Below, piece after piece: positions 1 to 8,463 of a stretch of DNA of 64,000 bases. The position numbers were made by a program, and so were the translations under genes. Source of the DNA: Pseudorhodoferax sp. Leaf274 (GTDB taxonomy: Bacteria > Pseudomonadota > Gammaproteobacteria > Burkholderiales > Burkholderiaceae_C); assembly GCF_001422445.1 (NCBI RefSeq), contig NZ_LMNA01000030.1:724946-788945 (forward strand). Reading direction: 5' to 3'. Each line of letters begins with the position of its first letter. Position 1 is the first letter of the stretch. The notes under the pieces are model-generated. The model saw only the letters and a program-made list of their open reading frames with translations, had not been told where the DNA came from and ran no database searches.

Positions 1-984
1 CCAGCGCCGCCCAGCCCCGTTCGCCAGCGCCGCGCCGTGCTGTCCGCCCTGGCCGCATCGCTGGCCTGGCCGCTGGCCGGACCGGCGCAGGCCCAGGCGG
101 CCTACCCCGCCAAGCTCGTCACGCTGGTCATCCCCTACTCGCCCGGCGGCGGCACCGACATCGTCGGCCGCATGGTGGCCCAGCGCCTCAGCGAGCTGTG
201 GGGCCAGTCCGTGGTGGTCGACAACCGTCCGGGCGCCAACGGCGTGATCGGCACCCACCACGTGGCCAAGGCCGCGCCCGACGGCTCGACGCTGCTGCTG
301 GTGGTCGGCTCGCACGCCATCAACCCGGTGCTGATGAAGTCCATTCCCTACGACACGGCCAAGGCCTTCACGCCGATCACCGTGCTGGCCCGCTCGCCGA
401 TGGTGGTGGTCGCGTCCACCAAGGGGCCCTACAAGGACCTGCCAGGCGTGCTGGCCGCCGCGCGCAAGGAAGAAGTGGCCTACGGCTACTCGGAAGGGCA
501 GACGCGCCTGACCGGCGAGATGCTGCGCCAGGCCGGCAACCTCAAGCTCACGGGCGTGCCGTACAAGGGTGGCGCGCCCATCATGGTGGACGTGATCGGC
601 GGCCACCTGCCGCTGGGCGTGACCAGCGTGCTGACCGCGTTGCCGCACGTGAACGCCGGCACGCTGCGCGTGGTGGCCACGGTCGCCGACCAGCGCCTGC
701 CGCTGTTCCCGGACGCCATGACGCCCAGGGAGGCAGGGCTGCAAGGCGTGGAGTCGTTCAGCTGGTATGGCCTGTTCGGCCCCGCCGGCATGCCGCCTGC
801 CATCGTCGAGCAGATCATCCGCGACCTGCGCAAGGTCACGGCCGAGCCCGCCGTGGCCAAGCAGATCCAGGACCAGGGCGCGGCCGTCGTGCTGAGCCCG
901 CCGGACGAGTTCCGCCGCTTCCTGGACAGCGAACTCGCCAAGTGGGCGCAGGTCGCCCAGCGCGGCGGCATCCAGCCCGAATGA
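1..984 (+). CDS. Bug/TctC-family periplasmic binding protein (5' partial)
   Basis: This is a tripartite-tricarboxylate-transporter type substrate-binding protein of the Bordetella uptake gene family. The reading frame is open to the left edge, so the true start lies outside; 327 codons are visible. An Arg-Arg pair followed by a hydrophobic Ala/Leu stretch ending in AQAQA looks like an export signal, possibly Tat-type. The mature part begins with the family hallmark YPAKLVTLVIPYSPGGGTD and continues with VVVDNRPGANG. Such proteins bind carboxylates or related small acids in the periplasm. No TctA or TctB membrane subunit is visible, which is normal for the many orphan Bug proteins of Burkholderiales. 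A second family member follows 28 bp downstream. The ligand cannot be deduced. Confidence 0.85.
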   Translation, partial: PAPPSPVRQRRAVLSALAASLAWPLAGPAQAQAAYPAKLVTLVIPYSPGGGTDIVGRMVAQRLSELWGQSVVVDNRPGANGVIGTHHVAKAAPDGSTLLLVVGSHAINPVLMKSIPYDTAKAFTPITVLARSPMVVVASTKGPYKDLPGVLAAARKEEVAYGYSEGQTRLTGEMLRQAGNLKLTGVPYKGGAPIMVDVIGGHLPLGVTSVLTALPHVNAGTLRVVATVADQRLPLFPDAMTPREAGLQGVESFSWYGLFGPAGMPPAIVEQIIRDLRKVTAEPAVAKQIQDQGAAVVLSPPDEFRRFLDSELAKWAQVAQRGGIQPE

Positions 985-1012
985 ACGAACACCCCCAAGG
1001 AGGAGACATCCC

Positions 1013-1996
1013 ATGCAACGACGCACCGCCCTGGCTGCCGGCATCGCCGGCGCCGCACTGCTGACCCAGGGCCCGGCCCTGCGCCTGGCCCAGGCCCAGG
1101 GCTATCCCGCCAAGCCGATCCGGCTGGTGGTGCCCTTCTCCCCGGGCGGCGTCTCGGACACCGCCGCGCGCGTGGTGGCCGAGAAGCTCGGCCAGCAACT
1201 GGGCCAGCAGGTCATCGTCGACAACAAGCCCGGCGCCTCCGGCAACATCGGCACGCAGCAGGTGGCGCAGGCCGAGCCCGACGGCTACAACATCGTGCTG
1301 GGCTACGACGGCACGCTGGTCATCAACCCCCACCTGCAGCGCGTGCCCTTCGACACGGTCAAGGACTTCGCCCCGGTCGGCAAGATCGGCGACGCCGTGC
1401 TGATCATCGTCGTCAACCCCAAGCTGCCGGTGCGCACCTTCGCCGAGCTCGTGGCCTACGCCAAGGCGCAGCCGGGCGGCCTGTCGTACGGCAGCGCGGG
1501 CACCGGCAGCACGCCGCACCTGGCCGGCGAGCTGCTCAAGCAGCGCACCGGCATTGCGCTGACGCACATTCCCTACAAGGGCGGTGGCCAGGCCATGGGC
1601 GATGTCGTCGGCGGCACGCTGCCCATGCTCTACACCGCAGTGGCCGGCGCGCTGCCGTTCGTGAAGAACCAGCAGCTGCGCGCCATCGCCGTCTCCAGCG
1701 CGGCGCGCGTGCCCTCCATGCCCGACGTGCCCACGCTGATCGAGTCCGGCGTGAAGGACTTCGTGTTCGACTCCTGGGTCGGCCTGATGGCACCGGCCCG
1801 CACGCCGCGGCCCGTCATCGACCGGCTCAACCAGGCCCTGCAGGCCGTGCTGCGTGCGCCCGACACGCGCGACCGGCTGCAGACCATGGGTGTCATCCCC
1901 ACACCCGGCACGCCCGAGGCGTTCGGCCAGCAGATCGCCGCCGACCTCGAGAAGAACCGCGCCGTGGTCCAGGGCGCGCAGATCAAGATCGAGTGA
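1013..1996 (+). CDS. Bug/TctC-family periplasmic binding protein
   Basis: A complete 327-residue Bug-family binding protein. It begins MQRRTALAAGIAG, a twin-arginine-like export signal cleaved near AQAQG, followed by the typical YPAKPIRLVVPFSPGG and VIVDNKPGASGNIGT segments and the downstream LTHIPYKGGGQA motif that lines the ligand pocket. An AAGGAGGAG ribosome site lies just before the ATG. It is a paralogue of the upstream gene. Its stop codon nearly touches the LeuC-like gene that follows, so it is probably cotranscribed with the hydro-lyase and lyase genes. Its ligand may be the substrate of that module (inference). Confidence 0.9.
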   Translation: MQRRTALAAGIAGAALLTQGPALRLAQAQGYPAKPIRLVVPFSPGGVSDTAARVVAEKLGQQLGQQVIVDNKPGASGNIGTQQVAQAEPDGYNIVLGYDGTLVINPHLQRVPFDTVKDFAPVGKIGDAVLIIVVNPKLPVRTFAELVAYAKAQPGGLSYGSAGTGSTPHLAGELLKQRTGIALTHIPYKGGGQAMGDVVGGTLPMLYTAVAGALPFVKNQQLRAIAVSSAARVPSMPDVPTLIESGVKDFVFDSWVGLMAPARTPRPVIDRLNQALQAVLRAPDTRDRLQTMGVIPTPGTPEAFGQQIAADLEKNRAVVQGAQIKIE

Positions 1997-2007
1997 CCGG
2001 AACCCCC

Positions 2008-3411
2008 ATGCCCACCTTGTTCGATGCGATCTGGGCCGCCCACGTGGTGGCCCGCAACGACGCCGGCGAAGACCTGGTCTACATCGACCGCCACCTCGTG
2101 CACGAGGTGTCCAGCCCGCAGGCCTTCGCCGGCCTGGCCGCGGCCGGCCGCCCGCTGCGCTCGGCACAACGCCACCTGGCGGTGCAGGACCACAACGTGC
2201 CCACCACGCCGGACCGCCTGCAGGCCATCCCCAACGCCGAGAGCGCCGCGCAGATCGCATTGCTGCGCAGCAACGCGCGGCAGTTCGGCGTGCCGCTGCT
2301 GGACCTGGACGACCCACGCCAGGGCATCGTGCACGTGGTGGCGCCCGAGCTCGGCCAGGTGCTGCCGGGCAGCACCGTGGTCTGCGGCGACTCGCACACC
2401 GCCACGCTGGGCGCCTTCGGCGCCATCGCCTGGGGCATCGGCACCTCGGAGGCCGAGCATGTGATGAGCACCCAGTCCCTGTGGCTGCGCAAGCCCGGCA
2501 CGCTGGGCATCCGCGTGGACGGGGCGCTGCCCGCCGGCGTCTGTGCCAAGGACCTGGCGCTGGCCATCATCCACCGCATCGGCACCAGCGGCGGTGTCGG
2601 CCAGGCCATCGAGTACACCGGCGCGGCCGTGCGTGCGCTGTCCATGGAAGGCCGCATGACCCTGTGCAACATGACGATCGAGGCCGGTTCGCGCTTCGGC
2701 ATGGTGGCCCCGGACGCGACCACCATCGACTACCTGCGCACCCGCGTACAGGGGCCCGCGCGACAGCACTTCGACACCGCCGCCCAAGCCTGGCTGGCGG
2801 CAGCCCATGCCGCCGGCGGCGGGCATGCACGCACGGTGCAGGTGGACGCCGGCGCCATCGGCCCGCGCGTGACCTGGGGCACCACGCCCGCCGACAGCGC
2901 GGGCTTCGACGGCCACGTGGCCGACCCGTCCAGCGTGGCCGACGCGGCCGAGCGCACGCGGCTGGCCGGCGCCCTCGCCTACATGGGCCTGGTGCCGGGC
3001 CAGGCGATCGCCAGCATTCCCGTGGACGTGGCCTTCATCGGCTCGTGCACCAACGGGCGCATCGAAGACCTGCGCGCGGCCGCCGCCGTGCTGCAGGGCC
3101 GCCGCATCGCGGCCGGGGTGCGCGGCCTGGTCGTGCCCGGTTCGAGCAGCGTCAAGCGCCAGGCCGAGGACGAAGGCCTGGCCCAGCGCTTCGTCGACGC
3201 CGGCTTCGAGTGGCGCGCCTCCGGCTGCTCCATGTGCGTGGGCATGAACGGCGACAACCTGGCGCCGGGGCAGCGCTGCGCCTCCACCTCCAACCGCAAC
3301 TTCGAGAACCGCCAGGGCCCGGGTGGCCGCACCCACCTGATGAGCCCGGCGGCCGTCGTGGCATCGGCGCTGCGCGGGCGGCTGACCGACCCGCGGGAGG
3401 TGCAGCCATGA
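2008..3411 (+). CDS. LeuC-like hydro-lyase large subunit (aconitase superfamily), probably catabolic
   Basis: A 467-residue homologue of the 3-isopropylmalate dehydratase large subunit. The 4Fe-4S ligand motifs are intact: GSCTNGR in the middle and GCSMCVGMN near the C-terminus. [16 protein letters not shown] and the C-terminal [20 protein letters not shown] are family signatures. An in-frame GTG at 1993 exists, but the ATG at 2008 gives the usual short N-terminus and is preferred. A canonical leuC lies at 36.8 kb beside leuD and leuB, so this copy is a paralogue. It is coupled by ATGA overlap to a LeuD-like subunit and followed by an isocitrate-lyase family gene. This suggests (de)hydration of a substituted malate, citramalate or dimethylmaleate-type acid; the exact substrate is unknown. 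Confidence 0.8.
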   Translation: MPTLFDAIWAAHVVARNDAGEDLVYIDRHLVHEVSSPQAFAGLAAAGRPLRSAQRHLAVQDHNVPTTPDRLQAIPNAESAAQIALLRSNARQFGVPLLDLDDPRQGIVHVVAPELGQVLPGSTVVCGDSHTATLGAFGAIAWGIGTSEAEHVMSTQSLWLRKPGTLGIRVDGALPAGVCAKDLALAIIHRIGTSGGVGQAIEYTGAAVRALSMEGRMTLCNMTIEAGSRFGMVAPDATTIDYLRTRVQGPARQHFDTAAQAWLAAAHAAGGGHARTVQVDAGAIGPRVTWGTTPADSAGFDGHVADPSSVADAAERTRLAGALAYMGLVPGQAIASIPVDVAFIGSCTNGRIEDLRAAAAVLQGRRIAAGVRGLVVPGSSSVKRQAEDEGLAQRFVDAGFEWRASGCSMCVGMNGDNLAPGQRCASTSNRNFENRQGPGGRTHLMSPAAVVASALRGRLTDPREVQP

Positions 3412-4016
3412 AGAAGGCCGTCCACGCCGTCGCCGGCCCCACCGCCGTCCTGCTGCGCGACGACATCGACACCGACGCGCTGCTGCCCGCCGAGTTCCTG
3501 AAAGTGACCACGCGCACCGGCCTGGGCCGCTGCCTGTTCGCCGACTGGGTGCGCGCGGGCCATCCGGAGGTGGCCTTCGTCGCCGCCGGGCGGCCCGTGC
3601 GGGTGCTGGTCGCCACGCGCAACTTCGGCTGCGGCTCCTCGCGCGAGCACGCGGTCTGGGCGCTGGCCGACTACGGCGTCGAGGCCATCGTCGCGCTGTC
3701 GTTCGGCGACATCTTCCGCAACAACTGCGCCAAGAACGACGTGGTCGCCGCCACCGTGTCGCCGCAGGTGCATGCCCGCCTGCTGGAGAGCCTGGCCGCG
3801 GCCGGCACCGCCGCGCAGTTGTCGCTGACGCTGGCCGACCTGACCTTGCACCTGCCCGACGGCCAGGCGCTGCCCTTTGCGCTGGCGCCCGGCCACGCCG
3901 AGCAGCTCACCTCGGCCGAGGACGACATCGCGCGCACGCTGCGGCTGGACGACGCGCTGCGCGCCCACGAAGCCCGCGTGGCATGCGACACCCCCTGGCT
4001 GCTGCCGCAGTCCTGA
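3408..4016 (+). CDS. LeuD-like hydro-lyase small subunit
   Basis: A 202-residue small subunit of an isopropylmalate/dimethylmaleate-type hydro-lyase. It shows the DDIDTDALLPAEF segment and the [15 protein letters not shown] swivel-domain motif typical of LeuD and DmdB proteins. It starts on an ATG overlapping the stop of the large subunit by four bases, the usual arrangement for stoichiometric partners. It differs clearly from the leuD copy at 38.3 kb in length and sequence (for example AVWAL instead of APWAL). Both partners are therefore a dedicated second hydro-lyase rather than a recent duplication. Confidence 0.8.
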   Translation: MKKAVHAVAGPTAVLLRDDIDTDALLPAEFLKVTTRTGLGRCLFADWVRAGHPEVAFVAAGRPVRVLVATRNFGCGSSREHAVWALADYGVEAIVALSFGDIFRNNCAKNDVVAATVSPQVHARLLESLAAAGTAAQLSLTLADLTLHLPDGQALPFALAPGHAEQLTSAEDDIARTLRLDDALRAHEARVACDTPWLLPQS

Positions 4017-4044
4017 TCCATCCACTGAACCAACGGACACCCGA

Positions 4045-4908
4045 ATGGCCAACCCCATCCTTCGCCAGAAGCTCGACGCCGGCAACTACTTCACCGTTCC
4101 CGGCGTGCAGGACATGATCGCCGCCGTGGTGGCCGACAAGGTCGGCTTCGACATCGTCTACGGCTCGGGCTACTGGCTCACGGCCTCCAGCCTGGGCTTG
4201 CCGGACGCCGGCATCGCCACCTACACCGAGATGGTGGACCGCATGCGCACGCTGGTGCGCACCAGCAAGGCGGCCGTGATCGCGGATGCCGACACCGGCT
4301 ACGGCGGCCTGCTCAACGTGCACCACACCGTGCGCGGCTACGAGGCGGCCGGCGTCACCGCCATCCAGCTGGAAGACCAGGAATTCCCCAAGAAGTGCGG
4401 ACACACGCCCTTCAAGCGCTGCATCCCGACCGAGGACATGGTGCAGAAGATCCAGGTGGCGGCCGAGGCGCGCGAGGACAAGAAGAACTTCCTCATCATC
4501 GCGCGCACCGACGCGCGCGCAGGCGATGGTGTGGATGCCGCGCTGCGCCGGCTCGAAGCCTACGCGCGCGCAGGTGCCGACGTGCTGTTCTTCGAGGCGC
4601 CGCAATCCGAGGAGGAGATGCGCCGCGCCTGCGAGGCCTTCGACCTGCCGATGATGGCCAACCTCTCCAACGGCGGCAAGACGCCCATGCTGCCGGCGCA
4701 GACGCTGGCCGAGATCGGCTACGCCTTCGGCATCTACCCGGCGCTGACCAGCCTGTCGGCCGCCGCGGCCATGGAGCAGGCACTGCGCACGCTGAAGGAC
4801 ACCGGCAACGGCGACGCCCCGGGCCAGCCGCTGTTCGGCTTCCAGGACTTCTGCGAGCGCATCGGCTTCGAGGAGGTCTGGGCGTTCGAGCGGCGCTGGG
4901 CGCGCTGA
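4045..4908 (+). CDS. isocitrate lyase/PEP mutase family C-C lyase
   Basis: A 287-residue single-domain TIM-barrel enzyme of the ICL/PEPM superfamily. Metal-binding DADTGYG is at residues 81-87, and the catalytic loop KKCGH at residues 116-120 is the form seen in isocitrate, 2-methylisocitrate and 2,3-dimethylmalate lyases rather than in PEP mutase. SARTDAR-like and EAPQSEEEM segments also fit. It lies 28 bp after the LeuD-like gene. A LeuCD-type hydratase followed by such a lyase is the logic of the 2-methylcitrate cycle and of the dimethylmaleate hydratase/dimethylmalate lyase pair of nicotinate fermentation. Retro-aldol cleavage of a hydrated diacid to pyruvate plus a second acid is the most likely role. 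The actual substrate is inference. Confidence 0.8.
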   Translation: MANPILRQKLDAGNYFTVPGVQDMIAAVVADKVGFDIVYGSGYWLTASSLGLPDAGIATYTEMVDRMRTLVRTSKAAVIADADTGYGGLLNVHHTVRGYEAAGVTAIQLEDQEFPKKCGHTPFKRCIPTEDMVQKIQVAAEAREDKKNFLIIARTDARAGDGVDAALRRLEAYARAGADVLFFEAPQSEEEMRRACEAFDLPMMANLSNGGKTPMLPAQTLAEIGYAFGIYPALTSLSAAAAMEQALRTLKDTGNGDAPGQPLFGFQDFCERIGFEEVWAFERRWAR

Positions 4909-4932
4909 GCCCCCGCAGGCGCGTGCCCCTGC

Positions 4933-4973
4933 GTCGCACGGGCGTTGCATGCGACAGCAGCGCACGTCGCATG
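4933..4973. promoter_or_regulatory. dyad half-sites, candidate sigma-54 activator binding site
   Basis: CATGCGAC (4948-4955) and GTCGCATG (4966-4973) form a perfect 8-bp inverted repeat with a 10-bp spacer. A third related half-site, GTCGCACG, lies at 4933-4940. The dyad centre is about 160 bp upstream of the -12 element of the sigma-54 promoter at 5108, the typical distance for an enhancer-binding protein. The cognate activator is not encoded in this window. Confidence 0.5.
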
Positions 4974-5107
4974 GAAACAGCCGGCCGCACCTCCGCGCCC
5001 GCGCAAGCGCCGCAAGCTACAAAAACCGGAGCGGCATAGCGAGTCCACACAGGCTTTCCAGGCGCTCGCGCGCCAGGCAACAGCGGCCTACACCCCGCGT
5101 GTGAAGC

Positions 5108-5123
5108 TGGCATGGCACTTGCG
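5108..5123 (+). promoter_or_regulatory. sigma-54 (-24/-12) promoter for the amidase-ABC operon
   Basis: TGGCATG-GCAC-TTGCG matches the RpoN consensus TGGCACG-N4-TTGCW almost perfectly. The essential GG (5109-5110) and GC (5121-5122) are separated by exactly ten bases. Predicted initiation near 5134 gives a leader of about 36 nt before the amidase ATG at 5170. Together with the upstream dyad this suggests regulation by nitrogen status or a substrate-specific enhancer-binding protein. Confidence 0.65.
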
Positions 5124-5169
5124 CTGTGTCCTGCGCCATGCAGTTCACGCCAGTTGCTGTTCGACGCAC

Positions 5170-6870
5170 ATGACCAAGGGATACCACGTGGGGCCATCCA
5201 GGGATCTTCCTTCCGCTCCGCTGTGGTCGCTCTCGATCGGCGAGGCGCTGGCCGCTCTGCGCAGCGGCGCGCTCACCGCGTCGCAACTGGTCGAAGCCTG
5301 CATCGCCCGCGCCGCCGCGGTCGAACCCTGCATCCATTCCTACATCCATCTCGCCGCCGACGAGGCACGCCGGCACGCACAGGCGCTGGACGGCCGGCCC
5401 GCGGCTGAACGCGGGCTGTTCGGCGGCATCCCGTTCGCGGTGAAGGCCACGTACGACGTGGCCGGCATGCCGTCGAACGCCGGCTCGCGGCTGCGCAGCG
5501 CACGCGTGCCCGATGCCGATGCGGCACTGGTCGCGCAGCTGCGCGCGCTGGGCGCGGTCTGCCTGGGCCAGCTCAACACCTGGGAGTTCGGCACCGGCAA
5601 CGGCGGCGAGTACTTCGACCTGCCGTACCCGCCGGCGCGCAACCCCTGGGACACGGCACGCTTCACGGGCGGATCGAGCTCCGGCTGCGGCACCTCGGTG
5701 GCCGCGGGCACCGCGCTGTTCGCGCTCGGCTCGGACACCACGGGCTCGGTGCGGCTGCCCGCGTCGGCCACCGGCGTGGTGGGCCTGATCCCCACACCCG
5801 GGCGCTTCAGCCTCGCGGGCATCCTGCCGAACTGCCATTCGCTGGACATCCCCGGCAGCTTCACGCGCACCGCGCACGACGCGGCCACGCTGTTCGCGGC
5901 ACTGACGCTGCCCGATGCGGGCGCGGCCGAGCCATTCGCCGCGGGCCTGGCGGCGCAGGGCCTGCGCGGCATGCGGATCGCCGTGCTGCGCGATCCGGGG
6001 CCGGGCTTTCCGCAGGCCGACGCCGCGCTGGCCACCGGCTTCGACGCGGCGCTGCGCACCATCGAGGCGCTTGGCGCGCACTGCACCGCCGTGCGGCTGC
6101 CCGTGGCGGCCGCGGAATGCTTCGCCGTGACCCGGCTGATCGGCCCGGTCGAATCGGCCGCCATCCACGAGACGGAGTTGCGGACCCAAGCCGCGCAGAT
6201 GGGCTTCGCGCTGCGCGACAAGCTGCTGGCCGGCTCGCTCGTCCGCGCGGTCGACTACCTCGCTGCGCAGCGGCGGCGCGCCGAGATCGGCGAGCAGATC
6301 CGCGCGCTGCTGGACGGCTACGACGCACTGGTGACCTTCGGCTCCCTGCACCTGCCGCCCTTGCTGGGCGTGGAGCCGGCGATGACGGCCTTCACGGTGG
6401 AGACGCTGCTGACACCGTTCAACCTGTCGGCCTCGCCCGCACTGGTGCAGTGCACTGGGTATTCGGAGACGGGCCTGCCCCTGCACTGGCAGATCGTCGG
6501 CCGCCAGCACCGCGAGGCCGACATCCTGCGCCTGGCCATCGCCTACGAGCGGGCCACCGGCTGGCACACCCGGCTGCCGGAACCCCAGCCGCATCCGCCG
6601 GCCCCGGTGGCCCTGGTGGCCCCGGTCGCCGATCCATTGCCGCCCGGCGCGCCCGCCCTGGACGAGGTGGCGGCCTTCGCCGCGCGCCATGGCCTGGCCC
6701 GGCTGGCGCCGGAACACCTGCACCGCCTGCAGCAGCAGGTGCCCGCGGTGGCCGGCTTCGGCAGCAGCCTGCAGCGTGTCACCGACAAACACCGCGCGCC
6801 GCTGGCCGGCCCGCCCACCGCATCCCCCGTCCCACCGCAGCGCCCAGAGGCTGCGGACTTTCCAACCTAG
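5170..6870 (+). CDS. amidase-signature family amidase with C-terminal extension
   Basis: A 566-residue amidase-signature hydrolase that cleaves a carboxamide, ureide or related amide. The Ser-cisSer-Lys triad is visible: Lys92 in GIPFAVKATYDV, the cis-Ser in GGSSSG (168-172) and nucleophile Ser193 in GSDTTGSVR. The frame is open further upstream, but the ATG at 5170 sits just downstream of the sigma-54 promoter, so it is chosen. The AS domain ends near residue 460. A Pro/Ala-rich linker leads to a short helical tail (EVAAFAARHGLARLAPEHLHR), perhaps an AtzG-like subunit fused in, and then a Pro-rich end. It is the first gene of an operon with a peptide-type ABC importer and a second amidohydrolase, so it probably releases ammonia from an imported compound. 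Confidence 0.85.
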   Translation: MTKGYHVGPSRDLPSAPLWSLSIGEALAALRSGALTASQLVEACIARAAAVEPCIHSYIHLAADEARRHAQALDGRPAAERGLFGGIPFAVKATYDVAGMPSNAGSRLRSARVPDADAALVAQLRALGAVCLGQLNTWEFGTGNGGEYFDLPYPPARNPWDTARFTGGSSSGCGTSVAAGTALFALGSDTTGSVRLPASATGVVGLIPTPGRFSLAGILPNCHSLDIPGSFTRTAHDAATLFAALTLPDAGAAEPFAAGLAAQGLRGMRIAVLRDPGPGFPQADAALATGFDAALRTIEALGAHCTAVRLPVAAAECFAVTRLIGPVESAAIHETELRTQAAQMGFALRDKLLAGSLVRAVDYLAAQRRRAEIGEQIRALLDGYDALVTFGSLHLPPLLGVEPAMTAFTVETLLTPFNLSASPALVQCTGYSETGLPLHWQIVGRQHREADILRLAIAYERATGWHTRLPEPQPHPPAPVALVAPVADPLPPGAPALDEVAAFAARHGLARLAPEHLHRLQQQVPAVAGFGSSLQRVTDKHRAPLAGPPTASPVPPQRPEAADFPT

Positions 6871-6885
6871 AAAGAAAGCGCCCCC

Positions 6886-8460
6886 ATGTCGCGACGACTC
6901 GAACAACCCGACGACGCAGGCCGTCGTCATGTGCTCGCCCTGCTCGGCGCCATCGGCGCGGTGTCGGCGGCCGGCGGCTGGGCCGGCAGCGCGGCCGCGC
7001 AGACGGCGGCCAGGCAGCTGCGCATCCGCATCGGTGCCGACATCTCCGGCCTGGACCCGGCCAAGATCTTCCAGATCGAGAACCAGTCGGTCGCGACCAA
7101 CGTCTACAACGGCCTGGTCAAGTACGACCCGGCGACCAACAACATCGTGCCCGACCTGGCCGCCAGCTGGACCGTGTCGCCCGACGCCAAGGTCTACACC
7201 TTCAAGCTGCGCAGCAACGTGAAGTGGCACAAGAACTACGGCGCGTTCAGCTCGGACGACGTGAAGTTCTCGTTCGAGCGCGTGATCAACCCGGCCACCG
7301 GCAGCGCCTACCGCGGCCAGATCGCCGACGTGATCCAGTCCATCGAGACGCCGGACGCCACCACCGTGCGCTTCACGCTGGCCGCGCCCAATGCCGAGTT
7401 CCTGCACAAGGTCACCGCGTTCAACCAGGGGTGGATCGTGTCGCGCAAGGCGGTGACCGAGCTGGCCGAGAAGTACACGATGAACCCGGTCGGCACCGGC
7501 CCGTTCGTGTTCAACCGCTGGGTGGCGGGCAGCGAGGTGCGCCTGTCCGCCAACCCCGAGTACTTCGACGGTGCGCCCAAGGTCGACGAGATCGTGCTGC
7601 GCGTGATCCGCGACGAGGCCGTGGCCGCCATCGCGCTGGAGAAGCGCGAGATCGACATCTTCTTCGCGCTGCAGCAGCCCGAGGTGATCGAGCGCCTGCG
7701 CCGCACCGCCGGCGTGAAGGTGGTCGACCGCGCCGCCAGCAACACCGTCAACCTGGTTCTCAACACCGCGATCAAGCCGCTGGACGATGTACGCGTGCGC
7801 CGCGCCATCTACCACGCGATCAACCGCAAGGCGCTGATCGAGGGCTTCTTCCGCAGCACCAAGTACGAAGCCGGCACGGTGCTGACCAGCGCCTTCCCCG
7901 AGAACACGACGGACGTGCCGGCCTACGCCTACGACCCCGACCGCGCCCGCGCGCTGCTGAAGGAAGCCGGCGTCTCCAACATGAAGTTGGAGATCACCAC
8001 GCCGGGCCTGAACCCCTACGACAAGTTCGTGGTGCCGATCGCCAACGACCTGACGCAGGTGGGCATCCAGGGCACGGTGCGCGTGCTCGAGCGCGGCGCC
8101 TACGGCCAGGCGCGCGCGGCCGGCACCGTGCAGAGCTGCATCACCGCGGTGGTGGGCCCGCCGGACCCGGGCGCCCCGCTGGTGACGCTGTACGCGAAGA
8201 AGTCGTTCCCGCCGGGCCTGAACACCGCGCGCTACGAGGGCGTGGAAGACCTGCTGGGCAGCGTCACCAGCGAGCTGGACGCCGCCAAGCGCAAGGCGGC
8301 CTATGCGGCCATCCTGCGCAAGACCATGACGGACCTGCCGGTGATCCCGCTGTTCGCGGACCGCCTGTTCCTGGCCTATTCCGACGCGGTCGAGGGGCTG
8401 GCGCAGAACTCGATGTTCACGGTGCAGGTCTCCAACGGCGTCACGCTGAAGAGCGCCTGA
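6886..8460 (+). CDS. ABC importer substrate-binding protein (SBP_bac_5, Dpp/Opp type)
   Basis: A 524-residue extracellular solute-binding protein of family 5. The N-terminus carries GRRHVLALLGAIG, a twin-arginine-like signal, with cleavage near AAAQT. Typical family segments follow: LDPAKIFQIEN, NPVGTGPFVF, LNTAIKPLDDVRVRRAIYHAINR and the C-terminal LPVIPLF. It delivers an oligopeptide, opine or amide-like ligand to the permease pair encoded immediately downstream. An AAAGAAAG ribosome site precedes the ATG. Confidence 0.9.
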   Translation: MSRRLEQPDDAGRRHVLALLGAIGAVSAAGGWAGSAAAQTAARQLRIRIGADISGLDPAKIFQIENQSVATNVYNGLVKYDPATNNIVPDLAASWTVSPDAKVYTFKLRSNVKWHKNYGAFSSDDVKFSFERVINPATGSAYRGQIADVIQSIETPDATTVRFTLAAPNAEFLHKVTAFNQGWIVSRKAVTELAEKYTMNPVGTGPFVFNRWVAGSEVRLSANPEYFDGAPKVDEIVLRVIRDEAVAAIALEKREIDIFFALQQPEVIERLRRTAGVKVVDRAASNTVNLVLNTAIKPLDDVRVRRAIYHAINRKALIEGFFRSTKYEAGTVLTSAFPENTTDVPAYAYDPDRARALLKEAGVSNMKLEITTPGLNPYDKFVVPIANDLTQVGIQGTVRVLERGAYGQARAAGTVQSCITAVVGPPDPGAPLVTLYAKKSFPPGLNTARYEGVEDLLGSVTSELDAAKRKAAYAAILRKTMTDLPVIPLFADRLFLAYSDAVEGLAQNSMFTVQVSNGVTLKSA

Positions 8461-8463
8461 GCC

